Source: Gammaproteobacteria bacterium
GTDB taxonomy: Bacteria; Pseudomonadota; Gammaproteobacteria; Pseudomonadales; Azotimanducaceae
DNA: 64,000 nt
Direction of reading: 5' to 3'
NCBI GenBank assembly: GCA_012960535.1
Contig: DUBB01000010.1
Location: 89,603 to 153,602, forward strand
A model generated the notes under the pieces. The model had not been told where the DNA came from, made no database searches, and saw nothing but the letters and a program-made list of their open reading frames with translations. Numbering within the stretch: the first letter of the stretch is position 1; each line of letters begins with the position of its first letter. Of this stretch, positions 25,119-32,995 are shown piece by piece. The translations under genes were made by a program, and so were the position numbers.

Positions 25119-26354
25119 TCAGCCAGGTAACGAGAGGTTATCCGTGTAAATACAAGTAGCTTCCTTTACGTCGGATCTCAGAACACGATCACGAAACTTG
25201 ATATGTTTCCATTCACCAATCCAGTGATCAGGATCGGTCATGATAAGTTCCATGACTAGCGTGTTGCTATCGTTAATCATGCGATAGCGTTCGATAATTT
25301 TCAGTTTCTTGCCGGATTTTATGCCGGCTTGTATCAAGTGGTTTTCATCGGTAAAACCCGTCGTTTCAACGACCAGCGTATCTCCCTGCCAATAGCCCAA
25401 TGATTCACCACCCCAATTTCGATCCAGATTGCTCTGCGCAAGCCTGGCCCGACCATCTAGGTAGATTACACGGTATTCATTACTTAACCGCGAGATCATA
25501 AAAACAGCCGTTGGGTACTGCAACATCATTAACGAGCCGTAGCGGGTCATTATCCGCGGCATACCTGCTGGATAACATTGCGTAGCAGGATCACCAAAAC
25601 GAACACCAGTAATGGCTTTTTCTTTATATAGGTTGTAATAAGCTTCCGCTTCTGGTGTGAGTTGCGGCGTGGGTTTGAATTCATAAGAGCCGTAATTAGC
25701 CCGGAGCTCATCTTCGCCGCGATACTGCCATACCCCCGTCATATCAAATGCGGCTGACGCTCTTGCCCTAGCCAGATTTTCAGGATCGAGTGCACCTGCT
25801 GAAGTGCCTGTGGCAGCATCATCCCCGGCAGATTGTCCTTTTGAAACAATAGGCAACTGGCTCGGTCGCGTTTTCTTTTCGCGCACCTGCCAGGTCTCGC
25901 CCACGGGTGGCGGCACATATTTGACAAGGCTAGGTGCCACCTGGCGCGCTCGGTCCTGCTTCTTATATTTTTCTTCTACCTGTGAGCTATCCATTGAATA
26001 GGAGGAACCATCCGACGCCACCAGGCCCTGTAACAGGCCGCCAGGTTTGCCTGATTTCAGAGGGCGCATTTTGACCGTTATCAGATCGCCCTTGTTAACG
26101 GAATCCCGATTAAATCCCATTGCCGTCAAAGCAGCTACACTTTGACCTTCTATTTTCCAGAGCTCGGGTTTTCCATCAGACCCTTTCACTTCCATATTAA
26201 TAATCAGATGCGGATTGCGATAGATAAACCGGGTGACAGTGCCGGTCCTCTCAACGGATGCCTTCCGATCAAAAACAGTAGCACCATGGTGCGCAGCTGC
26301 GCTGCTTACAACTAAATATACAACGGCTGCTAAAAGACCTTTTGTTAATTTCAC
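25119..26354 (-). CDS. Secreted DUF6152-family protein (copy B)
   Basis: A 411-residue protein with a signal peptide ending SSAAA-HH. The DUF6152 region spans about 20-120: the His pair right after cleavage (AAHHGATVFD), then RTGTVTRFIYRNPHLIINMEVKG, LWKIEGQSVAALTAMGF and KGDLITVKMRPLKSG. After a low-complexity linker a second region, shared with the other two copies, contains FDMTGVWQYRG and near the end ETTGFTDENHL, RYRMINDSNTLVMELIMTDPDHW. The function is not established; the protein should be periplasmic. It starts with GTG, with AGGAG eight bases before, and lies 87 bases after copy A and 12 before the Tat dioxygenase. Confidence 0.75.
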   Translation of the reverse strand: MKLTKGLLAAVVYLVVSSAAAHHGATVFDRKASVERTGTVTRFIYRNPHLIINMEVKGSDGKPELWKIEGQSVAALTAMGFNRDSVNKGDLITVKMRPLKSGKPGGLLQGLVASDGSSYSMDSSQVEEKYKKQDRARQVAPSLVKYVPPPVGETWQVREKKTRPSQLPIVSKGQSAGDDAATGTSAGALDPENLARARASAAFDMTGVWQYRGEDELRANYGSYEFKPTPQLTPEAEAYYNLYKEKAITGVRFGDPATQCYPAGMPRIMTRYGSLMMLQYPTAVFMISRLSNEYRVIYLDGRARLAQSNLDRNWGGESLGYWQGDTLVVETTGFTDENHLIQAGIKSGKKLKIIERYRMINDSNTLVMELIMTDPDHWIGEWKHIKFRDRVLRSDVKEATCIYTDNLSLPG

Positions 26355-26441
26355 TGGGCACTCCTGTTGTATTGCCAGCGAACTTCGTCGCCGAATTTGC
26401 TTTGGGTGATGGGATGTAATCTCACTTTAACAGTGCTTTTC

Positions 26442-27470
26442 CTACTCTCCCGTTAGGTACATTTTTGCACTTTCAGTCGTGCAAGCCGCCGTTACCAACT
26501 CCCTGTCAGCGAGCTTTCTTACCTTATGCATGATGGTTACAGGCTCGGTAAGATAGACCGGATCAGTGACAAGCATTTCAATTGTAATAGCCAGACCATC
26601 CTTGGATAAAGACAGACGTTCCACCAGGTGTTTCTGATCACTTGAATCGACCCCCGTGTAGGTACCCCAGCGATCTGCAATAAAATTATCAGTCTCAATA
26701 ACCAGTTCTTCACCCTCGAACCATGCAACAGAGTGACCCTGCACTGAAGGCGCCCCTGCCAAGTGGTTTTTATCAAAGTAGATCGTACGCGGAATATTTC
26801 TCCCCTCGTAGATGATCGTCATGGTGTTATCACTGTTGCGGATAATCTTCATGGGATAGGGCAGGATGGTCGCTTTGGGCGGCCCGGGATTGATGCAATC
26901 AGTTAGCGGCGTCTGGCTGCCATCAAACTTGGCAATATTTTCCTTTGCCAAGGCTGTAAATGGCCAGTCATCCTGCGGTAAATAACGCTTGGGAACACTC
27001 AGGTGCCTGGACCACAGACCTGAAAAATCTCTGGATGGTATTACAGCCTCAGGGTGCAACTTCAGAGTCAATCTGGTGCCATCAGATTTTTCCAGCCAAT
27101 TCAAACCTGAGTAGTACCGGCTCGGATTTTTATCACTTGCGCCACTCCAGGTTACAACATCACCTTTCTTCAATGACCTCCTGGTCCAGCCCCTCTCCAA
27201 CATACCAGGCGGATGTATCATCTCAATACTGTAGCGAACAATCTTGCCCTGCGGGTTGGGCGCATCTACCTTGATATACACATGAGGCATGCTCCAACCA
27301 TACTTAACGACGGTACCCTTGTTAACTAGGATGTTTTCTCTATCGAGATTAGCGTGCGAATGGTGGGCGTATGCACTGTCGAACCGCACCAGAAGCATTA
27401 AGAAGAAAACGACAGTAAGGACCTTGATATTTCGCGTACCATAAAAGACAGGTTTTGCCAAAAAGCTCAT
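26442..27470 (-). CDS. Secreted DUF6152-family protein (copy A)
   Basis: First gene of the leftward operon, 342 residues, with a signal peptide ending near SAYA-HH. It follows the same plan as the other two copies: HHSHANLDRENILVNKGTVVKYGWSMPHVYIKV, then IHPPGMLERGWTRRSLKKGDVV, DFSGLWSRHL in the middle and a C-terminal VERLSLSKDGLAITIEMLVTDPVYL. AAGGAG lies eight bases before the ATG. The repeated link of this family to ring-cleavage genes in this window suggests a periplasmic role in aromatic breakdown, perhaps binding or sensing the substrate, but this is inference. It is divergent from the mhpB-like gene. Confidence 0.75.
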   Translation of the reverse strand: MSFLAKPVFYGTRNIKVLTVVFFLMLLVRFDSAYAHHSHANLDRENILVNKGTVVKYGWSMPHVYIKVDAPNPQGKIVRYSIEMIHPPGMLERGWTRRSLKKGDVVTWSGASDKNPSRYYSGLNWLEKSDGTRLTLKLHPEAVIPSRDFSGLWSRHLSVPKRYLPQDDWPFTALAKENIAKFDGSQTPLTDCINPGPPKATILPYPMKIIRNSDNTMTIIYEGRNIPRTIYFDKNHLAGAPSVQGHSVAWFEGEELVIETDNFIADRWGTYTGVDSSDQKHLVERLSLSKDGLAITIEMLVTDPVYLTEPVTIMHKVRKLADRELVTAACTTESAKMYLTGE

Positions 27471-27847
27471 TGGGAACTCCTTGAGTTAGTATTACCGTTA
27501 GGACTCAGCAATAGTATAGAGAAGTTGAGGCTAACATTGTTGGTTTTTGTCCACAGACAACTTTTACTGTGGCGCGTGTATGTGTCCTTTTTTACTTGTC
27601 TGGCCAATCTGGCAAGCTTTGTTGCCACGCTAACTAATAAACAACTTATATGAGATAGTGCATTTAATAAAATATTAATTATTTATATGATACTTCAATA
27701 TTTTTAATGGATTGAGCCATCTCCGAGCAGATCATTCAAGTTTGAACAGGAAGCCAAAACTTATATGTTAATCACATAATAAGGAAAAGTGTTAAATAAT
27801 AAGTCCGCTGTAGCGGTTAAATACTCACAAAACTGAACGGAGGCTCC
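27471..27847. promoter_or_regulatory. Divergent promoter region of the DUF6152/Tat-dioxygenase operon and the mhpB-like gene
   Basis: A 377-base AT-rich region without a gene. It holds the second copy of the 38-base element (27662-27699) and a GGAGG ribosome site just before the mhpB-like ATG at 27848. The element lies about 150 bases from the mhpB-like start and about 190 from the other, so it could control both directions. Confidence 0.55.
27662..27699. promoter_or_regulatory. Putative LysR-controlled element, copy 2
   Basis: It aligns with 23164-23201 at 32 of 38 positions without gaps. The shared core includes TTTAATAAAA, the dyad TTAATA-AAA-TATTAA, and TATATGAT followed by TTCAAT. The sites are over 4 kb apart and the flanking sequence is unrelated, so selection for protein binding is the simplest explanation. 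Confidence 0.6.
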
Positions 27848-28804
27848 ATGCCCACAGCGCTTGTCTGCTCTTCTCATAGCCCCCTGTTGTATTGTTTCGA
27901 CAAAGCACCACTTGAATGGGATACTATTCAAGCTGGATTTCAAGCAAGCCGAAAGTTTGTTGAAGATTATGATCCCGAGCTCGTCTTCATCTTCGGCTGT
28001 GATCACTTCAACGGTTTCTTTCTTAATAACATGCCTGCTTTCTGCATAGGCCTGGCTGCCAATGCGGCGGCCGATATCGGTGGTTTCACCGGTAAGGTTG
28101 ATGTGCCGCAGGATATTGCTGTGGCCGCCGTTGAACACCTGCGATCTAATGACCTTGACCCTGCTGTTTCTTATCAAATGATCATCGATCACGGTTTCTC
28201 ACAGACACTTCAGGTAATGACCGGCGGCCTTGATGCAATACCCACTGTCCCCATTTTTATTAACTGTATTACCAAACCCTTTGTACCTTTTAGCCGGACC
28301 ATGCTACTGGGTGAGATGTTAGGTCAGTTTGCCAATAACCTGGACAAACGCGTTCTCTTTCTGGCATCAGGGGGCATGTCGCATCATCCCACCCGCTATT
28401 ACCCGCCTTTTGGGGAAGGCGAGACGCAAGTCATTGCATGGCAGCTTTCAGGCGGCAAGGACCCGCGATCCATGACATCTGAGCAGTGGCTAGAGCGACT
28501 GGACACCATGCATCATGAGGGGGCCCGCATGATTACCCGTGGCGAACGTACTGCCAAGGACATGCGCTTAAATGAGGTAAGTGATCGTCGATTCCTGGAT
28601 GTTCTACTAAAGGGAAATTTAAAAGAGTACCGGAACTGGGACCAAGACCTTCTCGTACAAGCCGGGGGTATTGGTTCAATGGAATTACAGACATGGATAG
28701 CGGCTACAGCTGCCCATTTAACCTGTGGCGGAGACACGCCGTCATTGGATGTATACTCCGTTGCACCGGAAATCGGCATTGCCTGTGGCATTATTCATGG
28801 ATGA
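27848..28804 (+). CDS. mhpB: MhpB-type extradiol dioxygenase (2,3-dihydroxyphenylpropionate 1,2-dioxygenase-like)
   Basis: A cytoplasmic Fe(II) dioxygenase of 318 residues, close in length and plan to E. coli MhpB. Metal ligands are likely His10 (SSHSPLLY), His53 (GCDHFNGFF) and Glu279 (GSMELQTWIAA). The catalytic base and acid are His115 (IDHGFSQTL) and His179 (SGGMSHHP), the same numbers as the two catalytic histidines of MhpB. The NGFF-NMPAFCIGL stretch and GGLDAIPTVPIFIN are also MhpB-like. It would open a 3-substituted catechol; no mhpC or mhpD follows, so the product must be processed elsewhere. GGAGG precedes the ATG. Its stop codon overlaps a tRNA-like fragment on the other strand. 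Confidence 0.85.
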   Translation: MPTALVCSSHSPLLYCFDKAPLEWDTIQAGFQASRKFVEDYDPELVFIFGCDHFNGFFLNNMPAFCIGLAANAAADIGGFTGKVDVPQDIAVAAVEHLRSNDLDPAVSYQMIIDHGFSQTLQVMTGGLDAIPTVPIFINCITKPFVPFSRTMLLGEMLGQFANNLDKRVLFLASGGMSHHPTRYYPPFGEGETQVIAWQLSGGKDPRSMTSEQWLERLDTMHHEGARMITRGERTAKDMRLNEVSDRRFLDVLLKGNLKEYRNWDQDLLVQAGGIGSMELQTWIAATAAHLTCGGDTPSLDVYSVAPEIGIACGIIHG

Positions 28805-28833
28805 GACCTGCGTTCTACCAATTGCGCTAACCC
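28801..28833 (-). other. Fragment resembling the 5' half of a tRNA-Met
   Basis: On the minus strand this reads TTAGCGCAATTGGTAGAACG followed by CAGGTCTCAT. T8-A9, the D-stem and D-loop with GG and TAGA, and an anticodon arm start ending in CAT can all be matched to a tRNA. The sequence then breaks off into the mhpB-like gene, whose stop codon (28802-28804) it overlaps. No 3' half is present. It may be a relic of recombination at a tRNA gene, or chance. Confidence 0.35.
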
Positions 28834-29075
28834 TTTAAATTCGAGGCAGATTAACAAGGGTAGGCGTATATTCTGGCGAAGATGCTTTATGCGCAAATAT
28901 TTCTTATGATGATGGCAGGCTAGCAAGCGTTAATAGGGAGGGGAGTAAAAACCTGAAATCACTACACCCATCTAAGATCGGTAAAATGTGTTTGCCAGGA
29001 TCCACTTTCTTCTAATTTACGTCTGAATAACTTATCACCCGAAACGAAGTGCCAACACAGACAGGGACACGAACA

Positions 29076-30992
29076 ATGGCAAATAAGCGAACAAATACAC
29101 CAGCGGATAAGGGTAACCGAATTAGCCGAAGGGGATTTATCGGCGCGAGTGTTGTCGGTGGTGCCACAACGGTACTGGCCCCGGCAGCATTAGCTGGCAG
29201 TACCGGAATATCGGATAAGAACCAACCGAAATCGACGCCGCCCAGTGAGCAAAAAATGGAGCGGGAAGTGGGTAGCTCCGTACCGCCTAAACCGGTCCAG
29301 AGTGTAAGGCGAGCTGCTTCAGACTTAATGGTTCAGGTGTTAAAGGACCTTGAAATCGAGTATGTAGCACTCAATCCAGGATCCAGTTTTGAAGGTTTAC
29401 AGGAATCACTGATTAACTACGGTGACAAGCCGAACAGCATGCCAGAAGTCATATCTGCCTTGCACGAAGGATCGGCGGTCGATATGGCCCATGGCTATGG
29501 ACGCTCGGAAGGCAAACCGATGTGCGCGCTGATACAGGGAACGGTTGGTCTTCAGAATGGATCAATGGCTATTTATCAGGCCTTCCATGGACAGACGCCC
29601 TTGATTGTTCTGGCTGGCAATGATGAACACAACTTTCTGAAAGTGCATACTGGTGAAGACATTGCAGCACTGGTACGGCCCTTTACCAAATGGGATGCAC
29701 AACCCGAAACACTTGAACAGACACTGCTGGCACTGCAGGAAGCGTATCGACAGACTATCACCCCACCGTGCGCACCCGTCCTGGTGGTTCTAAACTCAGA
29801 AATTCAGAAACAGGAAGCAGGTGATCTTCAGGTTCCCATATATAGCCCGCCCAAAATCAGTGGTATCAGTCAGCAACAGGCAGATTCGATTGCCCAGAAC
29901 CTGATACTGGCGAATAACCCACGCATCTCTGTTGGTCGGCTACGTACGCCGGAAGGCATTAACAGCGCAGTAGAACTGGCCGAGCTGGTAGCAGCGTCGG
30001 TGCAAACATCGGCAACAACAGGGCCTATGAGCTTCCCCCAGCGACATCCCCTGGTGGGCCCGGGATCCAACAACAGTTACGACTATCATCTGGGACTCGA
30101 AAAAGCCGCCGCACAGGTATCAATAACGGGTCCCGACCTGAAATCGCTAATTGAACGAGATGTTGCTGGTGTCCGGTTTGGATGGAAGGAGGATCCAACG
30201 CTGAGGCGGGGGCCAAAACCGGAAACCTTGATAAGCGCTGATGCAGAAGCGAGCATCCCCTTGATTGTTAGTGCAGTTAAAGAACAGCTCAAAGCCAGCA
30301 TCAGGAAATCCATAGCTGAAAGGTTGCAGGCGAGCACTAAAGAAAACCATGTTTTCAGAATGAAATCCCTGCGCCAGGCGATCGAGAAGAAAAGGCCCGG
30401 CTGGAATGACACGCCAGTGAGCCTGGCTCGTATGTATGCTGAGCTATGGCCTTTGATCAAGGATCTGGATTGGTGCCTGGCCTCGCCTACCCATTTCAGC
30501 GGACGTCATCATCGAGAACTCTGGGATCATGATAAGCCTTACAGCTACCTGGGCCAGTTCCCTGCAGCTGCACTGGGTTATGGCCTGGGGTCATCAACCG
30601 GCGCCGCTCTAGCCGCCAGAGACAGGGATCGGATCGTGATTAATATTCAAGCCGACGGCGATTTTAACTATATGCCGGGGTCAATCTGGAGTGCAGCCCA
30701 TCACAAGTTACCGATGCTAATCATCATGCACAACAATCGCGCCTGGCACATGGAGCTGATGTATGTTCAATACATGGCAGGTGTCCGAGGTCGGGGAACA
30801 GACAGGGCCCACATTGGTACAACCTTCAGGGATCCTTATATCAACTTCGCAAAGATAGCCGAGGGCTATGGGATGAAAAGCGAAGGACCAATAAGTGACC
30901 CGAAGCAGATGGTTGCTGCTCTAAAACGGGGTATCGATGCCGTCAGAAACGGTGAGCCTTACCTCATCGATGTCCTAACACAGCCTAGGTAA
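29076..30992 (+). CDS. Thiamine-diphosphate enzyme with a Tat signal
   Basis: A 638-residue ThDP enzyme of the acetolactate synthase/benzoylformate decarboxylase superfamily. The ATG at 29076 is used; a GTG at 29049 would add nine residues. The N-terminus carries a twin-arginine motif (NRISRRGFIGASVVGG, Arg18-Arg19) and PAALAG as a possible cleavage site, so export is predicted. The cofactor-activating Glu is Glu131 (ALHEGSAVDMAHGYGR), and the ThDP/Mg motif runs from Ala526-Asp-Gly-Asp to Asn553-Asn554. The central domain is FAD-site-like or degenerate. Such enzymes decarboxylate 2-oxo acids or join aldehydes. A cytochrome c gene follows five bases after the stop, which suggests an oxidative reaction with electrons passed to the periplasmic chain. 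An exported ThDP enzyme is unusual. Confidence 0.8.
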   Translation: MANKRTNTPADKGNRISRRGFIGASVVGGATTVLAPAALAGSTGISDKNQPKSTPPSEQKMEREVGSSVPPKPVQSVRRAASDLMVQVLKDLEIEYVALNPGSSFEGLQESLINYGDKPNSMPEVISALHEGSAVDMAHGYGRSEGKPMCALIQGTVGLQNGSMAIYQAFHGQTPLIVLAGNDEHNFLKVHTGEDIAALVRPFTKWDAQPETLEQTLLALQEAYRQTITPPCAPVLVVLNSEIQKQEAGDLQVPIYSPPKISGISQQQADSIAQNLILANNPRISVGRLRTPEGINSAVELAELVAASVQTSATTGPMSFPQRHPLVGPGSNNSYDYHLGLEKAAAQVSITGPDLKSLIERDVAGVRFGWKEDPTLRRGPKPETLISADAEASIPLIVSAVKEQLKASIRKSIAERLQASTKENHVFRMKSLRQAIEKKRPGWNDTPVSLARMYAELWPLIKDLDWCLASPTHFSGRHHRELWDHDKPYSYLGQFPAAALGYGLGSSTGAALAARDRDRIVINIQADGDFNYMPGSIWSAAHHKLPMLIIMHNNRAWHMELMYVQYMAGVRGRGTDRAHIGTTFRDPYINFAKIAEGYGMKSEGPISDPKQMVAALKRGIDAVRNGEPYLIDVLTQPR

Positions 30993-30997
30993 ACCCT

Positions 30998-31432
30998 ATG
31001 ATCAAAATACTAATTTCGACCCTATTGATTTCCGTGGTGAGCTCTCTTGCATCAACTGTATTGAAAGCGGCCCCGGCCACACCGGCAATGATCAGTGGAA
31101 ATGCAGATAAGGGCGAGGCGCTTTATTACAACCATGGCTGTTACGCCTGTCATGGCTATAACGGCATCGGTAAACACAATCTCGCCAATGACGTCAGTGG
31201 CATCATGATGAGCGAAGCGGTCTATCTTATTTTCCTGCGGGCTCGTAGCGAACTCAATCCGCCTTTGCCTACCCAGCGGATGCCGCACTATCCAGAAAGC
31301 AGTCTGTCAGATCAGGAAGCGCTGGATATTTACGCCTATATAAGAACCTTTAAGGACACGCCGCCAGAGGCGGAGTCGAACGCAACAATGCGGGCAATTA
31401 TCAATTCCGCACAATCCCAGGCGCCGCAGTAA
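30998..31432 (+). CDS. Secreted class I-type cytochrome c
   Basis: A 144-residue monohaem cytochrome with a signal peptide (about 1-25, cleavage near LKAAPA). The haem site is Cys48-Tyr-Ala-Cys51-His52, after GNADKGEALYYNHG. The likely axial Met is in TQRMPHYPES, and the C-terminal helix LSDQEALDIYAYIRTF is typical of class I cytochromes associated with dehydrogenases. It starts five bases after the Tat-signal ThDP enzyme, so it is expected to accept electrons from that enzyme in the periplasm and pass them to the respiratory chain. No terminal oxidase is in the window. Confidence 0.85.
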   Translation: MIKILISTLLISVVSSLASTVLKAAPATPAMISGNADKGEALYYNHGCYACHGYNGIGKHNLANDVSGIMMSEAVYLIFLRARSELNPPLPTQRMPHYPESSLSDQEALDIYAYIRTFKDTPPEAESNATMRAIINSAQSQAPQ

Positions 31433-31657
31433 CTGATTAGTAAAAAACTTACCTGGAATCTAGCGAGCTTCATCGAGCTTTATCTCTGGTGGTGACTTGA
31501 TGCAGTCCGCCGGGTGTTCGAAATCGGCTTGCCGTGATCAGGCTACTACCCATCGGCAGCGCTTACATCGCCAATATTAATCGCAGGCCGAAGATCATAG
31601 AGATAACACACGGCTACCGCGCCAGCGCTAAAATGTCGATCTAATCAGCTATTGGCA

Positions 31658-32995
31658 TTATCTGACGCGCAACTGGTAAGCCAGTATTCCACCGACCATC
31701 ATAGGTATCGCGAAGGTCAGGAAGTTGGTAGTAATCGAGATTCCGGCAGCAATCATGTAACCTGCCACTCCCGGGCCGATTACTGCCCCCAATCGTCCCA
31801 ATCCAATCGCCCAGCCAACACCGGTACTGCGGATCTCGATAGGGTAGATTTTGGCTGCGACAGCATACAGGCCCGTGTATCCACCTTGAAGACTGATGCC
31901 AATCACGAAAATAAGCGTCATTAATATGGCTTGACTGGCCTGGAATGATGCCGCAGCAGCGAATACCCACATCAGTGCCGCAGCAGTAACTGCAAAGATG
32001 CTGATCAGCGTGGATAGCGACCACCTGGATGCTAGCCACCCCAAGGTGAAGATTCCAAGGACGCCACCGAAATTAAATAGCGTGAAAGCCAGGTTACCCG
32101 CCTCCGCGGGGTAACCGAGATCTATGATGAGTTTGGGTATCCAACTCATCAGAAAGTAGAGTGTGCTGATGCAAAGGAAAAAGGTGGCCCATAAAATCAG
32201 GGTAGAACGCTTCAGCTCCGGGGTCAGTAGCGACAACATTTTCTGCAGGATACCCTGGCGGTCAGCTTCGACGACTCCGTCTGACTGATTGATTAAAGGC
32301 ATCTCGGTTAAAGGCTGAACCGAAAACCTGGCTAACACCCTGTTGACCTTCTTCAATGCCCCTTCGGGTTGTTTTTTACACAGAAACTGGAGTGATTCCG
32401 GAACCAGCAGGAATGCAACGACCGCGAGACCAATGGTTATCGTGCCACCAACTGCAAACATGCCCCGCCAGCCAAATTCAGGCACAATGCTGCTGGCAAC
32501 AAGCCCCGTCATCATAGCACCCAGGGGATAGCCAGACGTTACCGCAGTCACTGATAACGCTCGAAATCGTTCAGGACTGTACTCGGAGGCGAGTGTAGCA
32601 ACACTGGCAAGCATGGCGCCAGCACCAAGACCGCTGACAAATCTGAGGAAGATCAGCATCGGCAACGAATTTACCAGTGCAGTCAGTATTACCGTCGAAC
32701 CCACTAACAACAATGTGATGATAATCATGGTTCGCCTGCCGATGATGTCAGACAGAGTTGCAAGAAACATGGCGCCCATCATCATGCCGGCAAGCGAGAA
32801 ACTGAAAACGAGACCTAGCTTGTCAGCAGTCAACTGCATGTCTTCACCGATCTGGTGAGCCGTCACAGCCATGGCGGTAATATCGAAACCATCAACCATA
32901 TTGAAGATAAGACAGAGCGCGACAATCATGATCTGTTGTGCAGAAAAATTACCACGATCGATGAACTCACTGATACTGAGGGGGGCTGTGGTCAT
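31658..32995 (-). CDS. MFS transporter, aromatic acid:H+ symporter (AAHS) type
   Basis: Carrier of 445 residues, about twelve membrane segments, with DGFD in the first (NMVDGFDITAMAV) and the MFS loop signature TLSDIIGRRT between segments 2 and 3. It is related to the carrier at 377-1678. Its ATG shares a base with the stop codon of the P450 gene (position 32995), so it is the second gene of a tight P450-carrier operon. A sensible reading is that it imports the aromatic acid that the P450 hydroxylates or demethylates. Substrate unknown. Confidence 0.85.
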   Translation of the reverse strand: MTTAPLSISEFIDRGNFSAQQIMIVALCLIFNMVDGFDITAMAVTAHQIGEDMQLTADKLGLVFSFSLAGMMMGAMFLATLSDIIGRRTMIIITLLLVGSTVILTALVNSLPMLIFLRFVSGLGAGAMLASVATLASEYSPERFRALSVTAVTSGYPLGAMMTGLVASSIVPEFGWRGMFAVGGTITIGLAVVAFLLVPESLQFLCKKQPEGALKKVNRVLARFSVQPLTEMPLINQSDGVVEADRQGILQKMLSLLTPELKRSTLILWATFFLCISTLYFLMSWIPKLIIDLGYPAEAGNLAFTLFNFGGVLGIFTLGWLASRWSLSTLISIFAVTAAALMWVFAAAASFQASQAILMTLIFVIGISLQGGYTGLYAVAAKIYPIEIRSTGVGWAIGLGRLGAVIGPGVAGYMIAAGISITTNFLTFAIPMMVGGILAYQLRVR

